A stretch of 64,000 nt of DNA from CAVSUR01 sp963731285 (GTDB lineage: Bacteria; Actinomycetota; Actinomycetes; Streptosporangiales; Streptosporangiaceae). The stretch's first letter is position 1, and the number at the start of each line of letters is the position of its first letter. The stretch lies in NCBI GenBank assembly GCA_963731285.1, contig CAVSUR010000014.1, positions 1,178,001 through 1,242,000 of the forward strand, in the 5' to 3' direction. The position numbers were made by a program, and so were the translations under genes. Below are positions 28,585-39,011 of the stretch, piece after piece. A model generated the notes under the pieces. The model was not told the origin of the DNA and did no database searches. It worked only from the letters and a program-made list of their open reading frames with translations.

Positions 28585-31242
28585 ATGCGGATCATCCTGA
28601 ACGGGGCCGAGGTCAGCGCGCCGGACTGGGCCGAGGGAACCCTGCTCGACCTGCTGCGGGATCAGCTCGCGATCACCGGCCCCAAGATCGGCTGCGGAGA
28701 GGGCGCCTGCGGGGCATGCACGGTGCTGATCGGCCGCAGGCCGGTCACTGCCTGCAACACCGCCGCCGCCGAGGCCGCCGGGCAGCGAATCACCACGGTG
28801 GAGGGACTGGCCGAGGACGGGATCTTGCACCCGGCGCAGCAGGCCTGGCTGGAGACCGGCGCGATGCAGTGCGGGTACTGCACGCCGGGCTGGCTGACCG
28901 CCACCGCGGCACTGCTGACCCGGGTACCCGATCCGGACGACGCGCGGATCGCGGCCGAGCTGGACGGCCACGTCTGCCGCTGCTGCACCTACCCGCGGAT
29001 CCGGCGGGCGGTGCACCGGGCCGCCGAGCTGGCGCGCGATCCCGGGCAGCTGCTGCCCGTTCCGCCGCGCGGGCCGGCCAGCCCCGATCCGGGCGACGGC
29101 ACGCCGTTCGCCCCTGAGCTGCCCTGGGACCAGGCGGTCAGGGACGGCGAGCCCTTCTTCGACCTGCTGCCGGACGGGCTGGTCACGGTGGTGGCGCCGG
29201 ACGCCGGGCCGGCCGGGCCGGGCGGCCCCGATGACGCCTGGGTGCATGTCGGCGCCGACGGCGCGGTCACCGCGTTCACCGGGAAGGTAGAGGCGGGCCA
29301 GGGCACCAGGACCGCGCTGTCACTGCTGGTCGCCGAGGAGCTGGCGGTCGAGCCGGGCAGCGTGCGACTGGTCATGGGCCAGACCGACATCTCCCCGTTC
29401 GATCTCGGCACGTTCGGCAGCCGGTCGATGCCGCATGCGGCGCCGCCACTGCGGGCCGCCGCAGCGGCGGCCCGCGAGCTGCTGGTCGGCGCGGCCGCCG
29501 ACCGGTTCGGCATCCCGGCAGCCAGCCTGACCGCGGCAGGCGGGCTCATCGCCGGGCCTGACGGCGCCCCCAGCGCCGGCTACGGCGACCTGGTCACCGG
29601 GATGCGCCGGGTCGAGCGCGTGCCGCCGGACCGGCCGGTGACCGCGCCGGCGGGCTGGCGCGCGGCCGGCCATCCAGCCCGCGCCGTCAATGGCGCGGAC
29701 GTGGTCACCGGGGCCAAGCGCTTCCCCGCCGACCTGCGGGCTGACGGCATGCTGTACGGCGGCGTGCTGCGGCCGCCGGCCTACGGCGCCGTGCTCCGCC
29801 GCGCCGACGTGATGGCAGCGGCGGCGATGCCCGGCGTGCAGGTGGTCAGGGACGGCGACTTCATCGGCGTGCTGGCGCCCGGCCGGGCGGCGGCCAGCCA
29901 GGCGGTGGCGGCCATCGACGCGGGCTGGGAGATACCGCCGCAGCCATCGGCGGCCGAGCTGGAGAGCTACCTGCGGGCGCACCCGGTCGAGGGCGGGGGC
30001 TGGAGCGCGCCGTTCCGGCACGCGACCGGGGACGCGGACGCGGCGCTGGCCGCCGGGCCGGTCCGGCTCGCGGCGACCTACTCCGCCGCCTATATCGCTC
30101 ACGTGCCGCTAGAGCCACGATCGGCGCTGGCCAGCTGGCGCGACGGCCAGCTGACCGTGCAGACGGGCAGTTCCACGCCGTTCCGGGCCAGGAAGGAGCT
30201 GGCGGCCGCGCTGGATATCCCGGAAACCTCGGTGCACGTGACCGTGCCGGACTACGGCGGCGGTTTCGGCGGCAAGCACGGCGCGGCGGTGGCGGTGGAG
30301 GCGGCCCGGCTGGCCCGGGCCGCCGGGCGGCCGGTCAAGGTGCAGTGGAGCCGGGCCGAGGAATTCCGCTGGGGCTATCTGCGGCCGGCCGCGGTCATCG
30401 ACGTGGCCAGCAGCGCCGACGGGACTGGCACGATGACCGGCTGGTCGATGACCAACATCAACTCCGGGCAGATCGGCCTGGCGACCCCGTACCGGGTGGC
30501 GCACCAGCGGCTGGCCTACCAGCCGGCCGACTCGCCGCTGCCGCAGGGGTCGTACCGGGCGCTGGCGGCTACTGCCAACACCTTCGCCCGCGAGTCGCAG
30601 ATGGATGAGCTGGCCGCCGCGGTCGGCGCCGATCCGCTGGACTTCCGGCTGCGCCACCTCGACGACGACCGGATCGCCGCCGTGCTGCTGGCCGCCGCGC
30701 AGCGGCTGGGCTGGCCGCCCGGCCAGCGGCCCGAGCTGGCGGCCGGCTTCGGCGCCGGGCTGGCCTGCGGGTTCGAGAAGGGCGGCCGGGTCGCGACCGG
30801 CGCGCAGGTCAGGGTGGCCGGCGACGGCGAACTGCAGGTGCAGCGCCTGGTCACCGCATTCGACTGCGGGGCCGTGGTGAACCCGGACAATCTCACCAAC
30901 CAGATCGAGGGCGCGGTGATGATGGGCCTGGGCGGCGCGCTGTTCGAGGCCATCGAATTTGCCGGCGGCCAGCTGCTGAACGGCTCGATGTCGGCCTACC
31001 GGGTGCCGCGGCTAGCCGACCTGCCCGCGGTGGAGGTGATCCTGCTCGACCGGCCCGACCAGCCATCGGCCGGCGGCGGCGAAACGCCCATCGTCGCGGT
31101 CGCGCCCGCCATCGCGAACGCGATCTTCGCCGCGTGCGGCGCGCGCCTGCGGTCCATGCCGCTGGCCCCGCGCGGCAAGATCCCCGGCAGCACGCTGGCT
31201 AGCGACATAGGCGGGCTTGCCGCCCAGGTCAGCTCACGCTGA
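28585..31242 (+). CDS. Fused molybdenum hydroxylase (2Fe-2S plus Mo-cofactor subunit)
   Basis: An 885-residue protein joining two subunits of the xanthine dehydrogenase/isoquinoline oxidoreductase family. Residues 1-150 hold both iron-sulfur clusters (CGEGACGACTVLIG; CGYCTPGW and CRCCTYPRI). After a linker rich in Gly/Pro/Asp comes the molybdopterin subunit, with VEAGQGTRTALSLLVAEEL, GGGFGGKHGAAVAVE, and the C-terminal GGGETPIVAVAPAIANAIF that carries the catalytic Glu. There is no FAD subunit, so electrons may pass to a cytochrome or other acceptor, as with isoquinoline or aldehyde oxidoreductases. No Mo-cofactor assembly gene is nearby. The substrate cannot be predicted. Confidence 0.85.
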   Translation: MRIILNGAEVSAPDWAEGTLLDLLRDQLAITGPKIGCGEGACGACTVLIGRRPVTACNTAAAEAAGQRITTVEGLAEDGILHPAQQAWLETGAMQCGYCTPGWLTATAALLTRVPDPDDARIAAELDGHVCRCCTYPRIRRAVHRAAELARDPGQLLPVPPRGPASPDPGDGTPFAPELPWDQAVRDGEPFFDLLPDGLVTVVAPDAGPAGPGGPDDAWVHVGADGAVTAFTGKVEAGQGTRTALSLLVAEELAVEPGSVRLVMGQTDISPFDLGTFGSRSMPHAAPPLRAAAAAARELLVGAAADRFGIPAASLTAAGGLIAGPDGAPSAGYGDLVTGMRRVERVPPDRPVTAPAGWRAAGHPARAVNGADVVTGAKRFPADLRADGMLYGGVLRPPAYGAVLRRADVMAAAAMPGVQVVRDGDFIGVLAPGRAAASQAVAAIDAGWEIPPQPSAAELESYLRAHPVEGGGWSAPFRHATGDADAALAAGPVRLAATYSAAYIAHVPLEPRSALASWRDGQLTVQTGSSTPFRARKELAAALDIPETSVHVTVPDYGGGFGGKHGAAVAVEAARLARAAGRPVKVQWSRAEEFRWGYLRPAAVIDVASSADGTGTMTGWSMTNINSGQIGLATPYRVAHQRLAYQPADSPLPQGSYRALAATANTFARESQMDELAAAVGADPLDFRLRHLDDDRIAAVLLAAAQRLGWPPGQRPELAAGFGAGLACGFEKGGRVATGAQVRVAGDGELQVQRLVTAFDCGAVVNPDNLTNQIEGAVMMGLGGALFEAIEFAGGQLLNGSMSAYRVPRLADLPAVEVILLDRPDQPSAGGGETPIVAVAPAIANAIFAACGARLRSMPLAPRGKIPGSTLASDIGGLAAQVSSR

Positions 31243-32401
31243 GCGTCTCCGCGGCCCGCCGGGTGCCCTCGACCCGGCTGGCGATCTTGGAGAAGGCGAC
31301 TTCCCTGGCGTAGTCCGGCGAGCCATGGCTGGGCTTCTCGTCGATGCTGAACGGGGAGAAGCCGCAGTCGTCGGTCGAGGCGAGACGCTCGCGCGGGATG
31401 AACCTGGCCGCCCGCACCAGTGCGTCGTGCACCTCCTGCGGGCTCTCGATCCGCGGGTTCAGCCCGTTGATGACCCCGATGTAGCACATCTGCGGCACGC
31501 CGTCGGCGTCGTCCCTGCTGTGCTCGCCGATGATCTTGTAAACCCGGTCCTTCTCCCGCTCGCTGGCCAGCTGCATCAGGAAATAACCGGCGTTCAGCGA
31601 GAACATGCTGGGCAGCAGGTCGTGGTAATCGACGTCGGCGCTGTGCACCGAGTCACGGTCGCCGCCGGGGCAGGTGTGCACGCCGATGCTGGCCCGCTCG
31701 GCCGCGCTGAACCGGGCCAGCACCCGGTTGTTCAGCTCGATGAAATGCGGCAGCAGCCCCCGCCCGGTCCACGGGTTGCGCGGGTCGTTCCTGGTCGCCA
31801 GGCGGCCTTCGGTGAAGTCGATCGACACCCGTGCGGCGCCCGCGGCGAACGCCTGCCGGATGTCCTTCTCGCATTCGTCGACCAGGTCGGCCTCGAACTG
31901 CTCGCGGGAGTAGCCAGGTACTTCCTCATCCAGCGGGTACAGCAGCGCCAGCATCGAGGGCGCGATTACCGCCTGCTTCATCGGCTTGTGCGCCAGCGTG
32001 ATGGACTTGCGCAGCGAGTCGGCGGCGTAGGTCTGGTACCGGAACGGCCCGCCGGTCAGCCTGGGCAGCTGGCGGCGATGGCCGTCGGCGAAGATCGCGA
32101 AATACTGGCCGCCGCCCTCCAGCCGGTCGGCCAGGCCAGTGCCGGCCAGCGTGTCGGTCAGCGCGTAGGTGGCGAAGCTGGACCACCGCTGCTCGCCGTC
32201 GGAGATGATCGGCGCGCCGGTCGCCTCGCCGCGCTCGATCGAGTCGCGGATGGCCTCGTCCTGCTCGGCCCCGAGCTGCTCGCGCGAGATCGTGCCCGCG
32301 TCGTAGGCGGCATACGCCGCCTGCAGCGTGGACGGCCGGGGCAGCGACCCGACCGGCTCGGTCGGTATTCCGGTGCTGGTCCGCGGATCGTAGTCACTCA
32401 T
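31229..32401 (-). CDS. Second MetE C-terminal-like protein
   Basis: A 390-residue barrel protein of the methionine synthase II family. It opens with TGIPTEPVGSLPRPSTLQAA, has IISDGEQRWSSFATYAL, RVSIDFTEGRLATRNDPRN, a zinc-ligand pattern IGVHTCPGGDRD and ends ERLASTDDCGFSPFS, all family landmarks. It differs clearly from the 14.2 kb paralogue, so the two may act on different thiols. The true start is ATG 32401 (MSDYDPRTS) because the upstream extension is low-complexity. Its stop overlaps the end of the molybdenum hydroxylase gene by 14 bases, tail to tail. Confidence 0.85.
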   Translation of the reverse strand: MSDYDPRTSTGIPTEPVGSLPRPSTLQAAYAAYDAGTISREQLGAEQDEAIRDSIERGEATGAPIISDGEQRWSSFATYALTDTLAGTGLADRLEGGGQYFAIFADGHRRQLPRLTGGPFRYQTYAADSLRKSITLAHKPMKQAVIAPSMLALLYPLDEEVPGYSREQFEADLVDECEKDIRQAFAAGAARVSIDFTEGRLATRNDPRNPWTGRGLLPHFIELNNRVLARFSAAERASIGVHTCPGGDRDSVHSADVDYHDLLPSMFSLNAGYFLMQLASEREKDRVYKIIGEHSRDDADGVPQMCYIGVINGLNPRIESPQEVHDALVRAARFIPRERLASTDDCGFSPFSIDEKPSHGSPDYAREVAFSKIASRVEGTRRAAETLSVS

Positions 32402-32494
32402 CACCGAATCCGGCCTTCCCGAGTGTGCGCCGGGAAACAGGCCCATCCGTCCGGCCGGGCCAGCAGTCACGATAGCCCTGGCCGCGCCGCGATG

Positions 32495-33986
32495 CTAGCC
32501 GCCGAGGTCGCGGCCCGGGCTCTCGCGCCGGTCGAGGAACTCGAACACCTCGGTCTCATCCACGCCGGGGAAGCTGCCGGTGGGCAGGGCCAGCAGCACG
32601 TGCGAGTGAGCCCGCGCCGACGGCCAGGCCATGCCCTCCCACCGCGCCGTCAGCGCCGCGGGCGGGCGCGGCGCAGCACTCGCCGTCCGGGCAGTTCGAG
32701 GTCACCCTGGTCGGGGTGTCCCGGCCGCGGAACCAGCGCGAGTGCTCGTACGGGACGCCGAGCGTGATCGCGAAGTTGCGCTCACGGCCCGGGTCGACCT
32801 GGGCCACGCACCAGTAGGTGCCCGACGGGATGTCGGAGTACTGGAAGTGCGGGCTGAACCGGTCCGCGGCGGCGAACACCCGCCGGCCCGACCACCGCCG
32901 GCACATCCGCTGGCCCTCGATCGCGCCGCTGGTGTCGGCCGGGAAGGTGACGCCGTCATTCTCGTACGCCTTGTAGATGATGCCGGTCTCGTCGTTCTTG
33001 ACAAAGTGACAGGGCAGGCCCAGATGGTGGGTGGCCAGGTTGGTGAAGCGGTGCGCGGCCATCTCATAGGACACCGAGAACACGTCCCGCAAGTCCTCCA
33101 CCGACAGGTCCCTGGCCTGCCTGGCGCGGTGCAGGAAGGCCGCGGCGGCGTCCTGCGGCACCAGCACCGCGGCCGCGAAGTAGTTCGCCTCGACCCGCTG
33201 GCGCAGGAACTCGGCGAAGCCGGCCGGCGCGGAGTGCCCGAGCGCGAAGTGGCCGAGCGCCTGCAGCAGCACGGCCCGCGGCGTGTGCATGCCCAGCGAT
33301 TCCTGCCGCAGGTAGATGCGATGGTTGCGCAGGTCGGTCACCGACCGCGCCGACCGCGGCAGGTCGGGCGCGTACTGCACCGAGAACCCGTGCCTGCTGA
33401 CCGCGGACAGCAGCATGCCCTGCGACAGCGCGCCGCCGGAGTAGCCGACGGCGGCCAGCGTCTGCGCGGCGGCCTGCTCGACCTCGGCGAAGTAGTTGCC
33501 GCGCTCGCGCATCATCGTGCGCAGCCCGGCGTTGGCGGCCCTGGCCTCCTCGGGCGTCGCCGTCGGCTTGGCTCGCTGCTTGCGCAGCTCGGCGTGCAGC
33601 GCGAGCACGTGCTCGATCACCTCGCTCGGCACTCGTGCGCCGGCTCGCAGCCTGCCGAGGCCGAGGGCGGCGAACTCCGGATCGCGCTGCGCCTGCTCGA
33701 GCGCGATCTCCAGCTGCGCCCGGCGGCTGGGCGGCTGGCGGCGCATCAGCTCGTCGGCGGGGACCGACAGCGCCGCGGCCAGGGCCTCGATCAGCGACAG
33801 CTTCGGCTCGCGCTTGCCGTTCTCCAGCAGCGACAGCACCGACGGGGCCCGGCCGACGTGGCCGCCGAGGTCGGCCAGCGTCATGCCGCGGGCGCGGCGG
33901 ATATGCCGCAGGCGCTGGCCGAACATACTGAGGTCAAGAGCCGAATCTGGCAAAGATTCCATTTCTTCACCCAAGAAATTTGTCAT
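32495..33986 (-). CDS. ramB: RamB-like regulator of acetate metabolism, frameshifted near C-terminus
   Basis: An XRE-type DNA-binding protein with an IrrE/ImmA-like sensor domain. The helix-turn-helix lies in LRHIRRARGMTLADLGGHVG and APSVLSLLENGKREPKLSLI (about residues 25-75); the C-terminal domain includes YLRQESLGMHTPRAVLLQAL. RamB represses glyoxylate-shunt genes in corynebacteria and mycobacteria and here it is divergent from isocitrate lyase, as in those genera. The frame changes at about 32660; a single-base slip recovers a full tail (ALTARWEGMAWPSARAHSHV ... FEFLDRRESPGRDLGG) ending at TAG 32497-32495. Start is ATG 33986, or ATG 33962 if the operator lies in the leader. Confidence 0.88.
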
Positions 33987-33991
33987 TTCTT
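33943..33991. promoter_or_regulatory. Ordered half-site array at the ramB start
   Basis: Three perfect seven-base half-sites are spaced by exactly five bases: ATTTCTT (33961-33967), AAGAAAT (33973-33979) and ATTTCTT (33985-33991), each inverted to its neighbour. An additional six-base inverted repeat with the same five-base spacer, GAATCT/AGATTC, sits at 33943-33959. The array overlaps the ramB start and is about 120 bases upstream of aceA. It is a plausible RamB self-operator and aceA control site, though it does not match the corynebacterial RamB consensus. Confidence 0.5.
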
Positions 33992-34106
33992 CGCTTTAGA
34001 TGAAGTATAGCGGCTCTTCTGAACTAGCGTCCTAGAATTCGCAGCTTCTTCCCTGCAGGCTGGTAGCAGACAACCAGCGATGACCCGGATCAGCGGGAGG
34101 ACTGCC

Positions 34107-35400
34107 ATGAACGCGCGCGACGACCAGGCGGCACAGCTCCGGCGGCAGTGGGCGACCGATCCCCGCTGGTCGGGCATCGAGCGCAGTTACACCGCGGCGG
34201 ACGTGATCCGGCTCCGCGGCTCGGTGACCGAGGAGCACACCCTGGCCCGGCTCGGCGCGGAGCGGCTGTGGTCGCTGCTCGCCGAGGACGGGTACGTCAG
34301 CTCCCTCGGCGCCCTGACCGGCAACCAGGCCGTCCAGCAGGTGCGGGCCGGCCTGAAGGCGATCTACCTGTCCGGCTGGCAGGTCGCCGCCGACGCTAAC
34401 CTGGCCGCGCAGACCTATCCGGACCAGAGCCTCTACCCGGTGAACTCGGTGCCCCAGGTCGTGCGCCGGATCAACAACGCGCTGCTGCGGGCGGACCAGA
34501 TCACCTGGGCCGAGTCGCAGGGCAGCCGGCGCTCCGTACTGGCTGGCGCCGATCGTGGCTGACGCCGAGGCCGGATTCGGCGGCGCGCTGAATGCCTTCG
34601 AGCTCATGAAGGCCATGATCGCGGCGGGCGCGGCGGGCGTGCACTGGGAGGACCAGCTGGCGTCGGAGAAGAAGTGCGGGCATCTGGGCGGCAAGGTGCT
34701 GATCCCGACCGGCCAGCACATCAAGACGCTGAACGCGGCCCGGCTGGCTGCCGACGTGTGCGGCGTCCCGACGCTGATCGTGGCGCGCACTGACGCGCAG
34801 GCGGCGACGCTGATCACCAGCGACGTCGACGAGCGGGACCGCGAGTTCATCACCGGCGACCGTAGCGCCGAGGGCTTCTACCGGGTGCAGGGCGGCCTCG
34901 AGCCGTGCATCGCCCGGGGCCTGGCCTACGCGCCGTACTCCGACCTGCTGTGGATGGAGACCTCCAAGCCGGACCTGGAGATCGCCCGGCAGTTCGCCGA
35001 GGCGATCAAGGACACCTACCCCGACCAGATGCTGGCCTACAACTGCTCGCCGTCGTTCAACTGGCGCGCGCACCTCGACGAGGGCACGATCGAGAAGTTC
35101 CAGCGCGAGCTGGGCGAGATGGGCTACACATTCCAGTTCATCACGCTGGCCGGCTTCCACGCGCTGAATCACTCGATGTTCGACCTGGCCCGCGGCTACG
35201 CCGAGGAGGGCATGCCCGCCTACGTGCGGCTGCAGGAGGCCGAGTTCGGAGCGGAGGCCGACGGGTACACCGCCACCCGGCACCAGCGCGAGGTCGGCAC
35301 CGGCTACTTCGACCTGGTGACCTCGGCCATCAGCCCGGACGCGTCCACCACGGCGCTGGCCGGGTCCACCGAGGCTGAGCAGTTCGCCGGCGTGCACTGA
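34107..35400 (+). CDS. aceA: Isocitrate lyase, frameshifted
   Basis: Isocitrate lyase splits isocitrate into glyoxylate and succinate, the first step of the glyoxylate shunt used on acetate and fatty acids. The N-terminal part reads in one frame (IERSYTAADVIRLRGSVTEE; QTYPDQSLYPVNSVPQVVRR). At about 34535-34545 the frame shifts and the rest follows: WLAPIVADAEAGFGG, the catalytic loop KKCGHLGGKVL, and FHALNHSMFDLARGYAE near the C-terminus, ending at 35400. About 431 residues in total, normal for the family. ATG 34107 has GGGAGG seven bases upstream. It is divergent from ramB, whose product likely represses it. Confidence 0.92.
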
Positions 35401-35467
35401 TCCCGGGCGCCCGGGTACCGGGTTGCCGCGGCAGCCCGTCTTGGGCGCGGGCGGGCCGGGCCAGGTG

Positions 35468-36539
35468 TCAGGGCCTGGCCGGCGGCCGCCGCGCCCGGCG
35501 GCGCCCGGCCGCCGCCCGGAGGGCCACCCGGGCCCGGTTCAGCGGCTCGAGCAGCTCGTAGGTCCAGTAGGCGTCGCGTTCGATCAGCGCGAACTTGGCT
35601 CCCCGCGCGCCGGGCGGGTTCCGGTATCCGGGCGGGGCATAGCGCTCGAAGTCGGCGTGCATGCGGGCGAAGAAATCCGCGGCGGTCGCGGCGCGGGACC
35701 AGGCCGCCGCGGCGCAGCGGGCCGATGCCCGCGCCGCCGGCCTGCAGCACGGTCGTGTAGTGCCAGATGGCGCGGCCGAACAGCTCGGCGGCCAGTCCTG
35801 GCGGCGGCTGCAGTTTTGCGGCCAATGCGAAGGCCTGATGGTAGGCGTCGAAGATGGCGAGCTGGCTGGCGCTGGCAGTGGCCATGAAGGAGCCCGGCCG
35901 GGCCCGGCGGTAGCGGTAGCAGACCCGGTTCAGCGCGCTGATGCGGCCGGCGGTCAGCAGCGCGGCGCAGCTCACCGGGACGTCCTCGTGGATGCCGGGC
36001 CCGAACGCCACCCCGAGCCCGGTCAGGAACTCGCGGCTGAAGACCTTGCTCCAGCTGGTCATGGTCAGCTGGAGCAGCTGGGGCTGCTCGGCCAGCGTGA
36101 ACGTGCCGCCCGGCGCGGTGGCCAGCAGCCCGGCGCCGGGGCTGGGCCCGGCCGAGCCGTCCGGGTACAGGTCCTCGTAGTCGATCAGCAGCAGGTCAGG
36201 GCGGTCGGCGGCGAGCCGGGCCAGCACGGCGCCGACCGCGCCCTCGGCCAGCAGGTCGTCACCATCGACGAACCAGGCGTACCGGCCGGCGGCCAGTCCC
36301 AGGCCGGCGTTGCGGGCCGGACCCGGGCCGCGACGGCGGCAGGTGTGCAGCACCCGCAGCCGCGGGTCGGCCCGCGCCCGCTCGTCCAGGATCTGCCCGC
36401 AGCGGTCCGGCGAGGCGTCGTCGACCGCGATGACCTCGACGTCATCCCCGGCCTGCCCCAGCACCGAGTCCAGGCACTGCGGCAGGTAGTCCTGCACGCC
36501 GTGCACCGGCACGATGACCGACAGGACCGGCCCGGCCAC
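35468..36539 (-). CDS. Family 2 glycosyltransferase, frameshifted
   Basis: About 357 residues of a GT-A glycosyltransferase of family 2. It has SVIVPVHGVQDYLPQCLDSV, EVIAVDDASPDRC and the DxD-type YAWFVDGDDLLAEG motif. The body matches teichoic-acid or polysaccharide GTs (IHEDVPVSCAALLTAGRISA). The frame changes at about 35705-35720 in a GCGGC run; the second frame gives AAWSRAATAADFFARMHADF and ends at 35468. GTG 36539 is the best start, nine bases after the MMPL stop; the longer frame overlaps the MMPL gene. It is likely the last gene of the MFS-MarR-MMPL-GT operon. Sugar and acceptor unknown. Confidence 0.8.
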
Positions 36540-36547
36540 CGGGCGGC

Positions 36548-39011
36548 TCAGCCGGTGCCGGGCTGCGGCGACGTCAGTCCCGTCACACCGGTCGCGGGAT
36601 CGCCCTCCGGTGACTCCGGCTTGTCGATCTCCACCTTGGACGGCCACCAGTTCCACCTGCCGAGCAGCACCACGGTGGAGGGGACCAGCAAGGTACGGAC
36701 CAGGAACGTGTCCATCAGGATGCCCAGCGCCAGGCCGAGCCCGATATCGCGGATCTGACTGCCGCCCGAGCCGCTGCCGCCCACCAGGGTGAAGACGAAG
36801 AACGTCCCGGCCAGCACCAGGCCGGCCGAGGTCACGGTGGTCCCGGTCAGCCCGAGCGCGCGGACCACCGCCTCGCGCAGCGGCAGCTTGTGCGCCTCCT
36901 CCCGGATCCTGGTCATGACCAGGATGTTGTAGTCCTCCCCCAGGGCCAGCAGGAAGATGAACATCAGGAACGGCATGAAGAACACCAGCCCGCCGCTGTT
37001 GCCGATCTTGATGAAGATCAGCACGGCCAGGCCCAGCGCCGCCAGGTAGGAGATGCCGACCGAGACGATCAGGTACAGCGGCGCGATCAGGCTGCGCAGT
37101 ACCAGCGCGAGCAGCAGCCCGATGGCCACGATCGCGATCGGGATGATGTGCTTCAGGTCAGAGTTGGAGATGCTGCTGATGTCGTACAGGGCGGGTGCCT
37201 CGCCGCCGACCGCGTGATCGACCGCGCCGGCCGACGCCGCTACCCGCTGCGTCTCGGTGCGCACCGAGGGGATGGCGCGCAGGGCCGGCGTGCCGCCCGG
37301 ATCGCCGGCCCGCAGGCTGGTCTGGTACAGCACCGTCCGGCCGTCTGCGCTGACGTAGTTCGCCGTGGCCCGGTAGACCAGGTAGGCCCCGGCGGGCAGC
37401 CTGGCGCCGGGGGGCGGGGTGGCCGGCGCGGTCTTGGCCGGCCCGAGCTTGGCGTGCAGGCCCGCGTACTGGGCCGGGGTCAGCGTGACGCCCACCGGGT
37501 TCAGCGGCCCGGTCACCTGCGTGAACAGGCTGCTGGCGCGCAGCTGGGCGGTAATCGAGGCCAGCGGGGCCGGGTCTTGCCACGCCGGGCGGCGGAACTC
37601 GAAGATCAGCGTGGTCGGGTTGGCCGCGGACTGCGGGAAATACCTGGTCAGCAGGGCCTGGCCGGCCGGCGGAGTCGCTGCCCTTGGGCGGCGCGGTATT
37701 GCCGCCGAACCCGGCCGCGGTGTAGCCGAAGACGGCCAGGGACAGGGCGCCGAAGAACACCACGCCCGCGATCAGGACCGCCGCCGGGTGGCGCACGATC
37801 CGGCCGGCCACCCGGCCCCAGATGCCCATCTTGCCGCTGCCCTGGATGTTCCACGGCAGCAGCTTCGGCCGCCCGAACACCGCGCGGAACACCGACCGCT
37901 TGACCGCCAGCAGCGACAGCCGGACCGAGAGCAGGGCTGGCAGCAGGGTCAGCGCGGCCACCAGCATGACGGCGATCGCGATCGCGAACGGCACGCCGAG
38001 ATCGGAGTAGAAGGAGAAGCTGGCCAGCAGCAGCGTGAGCACGGCCGCGATGACCGTCGCGGCGGAGAACGTGACCGACTCGCCGACCCGGGTGACCGAC
38101 CTGACGATCGCCTCCCGTGCCCCCGGGCGGGCGCGCAGCAGATCGCGGGCTACGCTCCCCGGCACGCCGTGAGCCCCCGGATGGTGCGCGCCTGCCGCCT
38201 CGTGCTCGGGATGCGCGCGCAGTTCCTCGCGGACCCGGAAGACCAGGAACAGCCCGTAGTCGGTGCCCGCGCCGAGCACCAGCACGATCAGCAGCAGCTG
38301 GGCGATCGGCGAGACCTGCAGCCCGTGCTTGGCCGCCTCGGCGACCAGCGGGCCGGCGATCGTGACAGAGATCAGCGCGGGGGCGACCGTGACCAGCGCC
38401 AGCGAGAGCGAGCGGAAGATCAGCACCAGCAGCACGATGATGAACACCAGCGACAGGGCCTGGAGCTTGCTGGAGGTATTGCCGGAGGCCTTCTGCTGAT
38501 CGACCGCGGCCGCCAGGGCGCCGGCCAGGTGCACCTGCAGCCCGGCGGGCAGCCCGGCACCGGAGATCTTCGCCCGCAGGTCGTTGATCAGCGTGGTGGT
38601 CGCACTGGCGTTGCCGCCGGCCTGCTGGGCCAGGACGATGAGCTGCACCGCGTGCCCATCGGCCGAGCGGCCGGCGTTCACGACCTTGCTGACCCCGGAA
38701 ACTGACGGCAGCCGGGCCGCCAGGGTGGTCAGCGCCGCGCTGTCAGCCGGAGTCAGCGGGCCCGACGACCGGGCCGCGATCAGCGGAATCGGCTGCAGGC
38801 CCGCGGTGCCGAACGGGGCGCTGAGCTGGGCCGCGTGCTCGCTGGGGGCGCTGGCCGGGAGGAACTTGGCGTTGTTGTTCTGGGTGACGCTGGACAGGGA
38901 GGGCAGCCCGGTGACCGCCGCGATGGCGGCGATGATCCAGGCGGCGATGATCAGCCAGCGGAGCCGGACCGCGAACCGCCCGATGGCGGCGAAGACTTTG
39001 TCGACCTGCAT
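36548..39011 (-). CDS. MMPL-family transporter, frameshifted
   Basis: About 820 residues of an RND-type membrane transporter. It begins with RFAVRLRWLIIAAWIIAAIA, then a large extracytoplasmic domain and a cluster of helices (VFIIVLLVLIFRSLSLALVT; LLLIVLVLGAGTDYGLFLVF), repeated in the second half (ALGEDYNILVMTRIREEAH). The GTDYGLF and GEDYNI segments are the MMPL signatures for proton-driven export of lipids or drugs. The frame is lost at about 37670 after KGSDSAG and recovered as GQALLTRYFPQSAANPTTLI. ATG 39011 is the start. Placed behind a MarR gene and an MFS gene, it may be drug-inducible. Confidence 0.88.

Noticed and set aside
32631..34010. 459-residue plus-strand frame opposite ramB
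   Set aside because: No motif, rich in Arg/Gly/His; ramB on the minus strand is clear.
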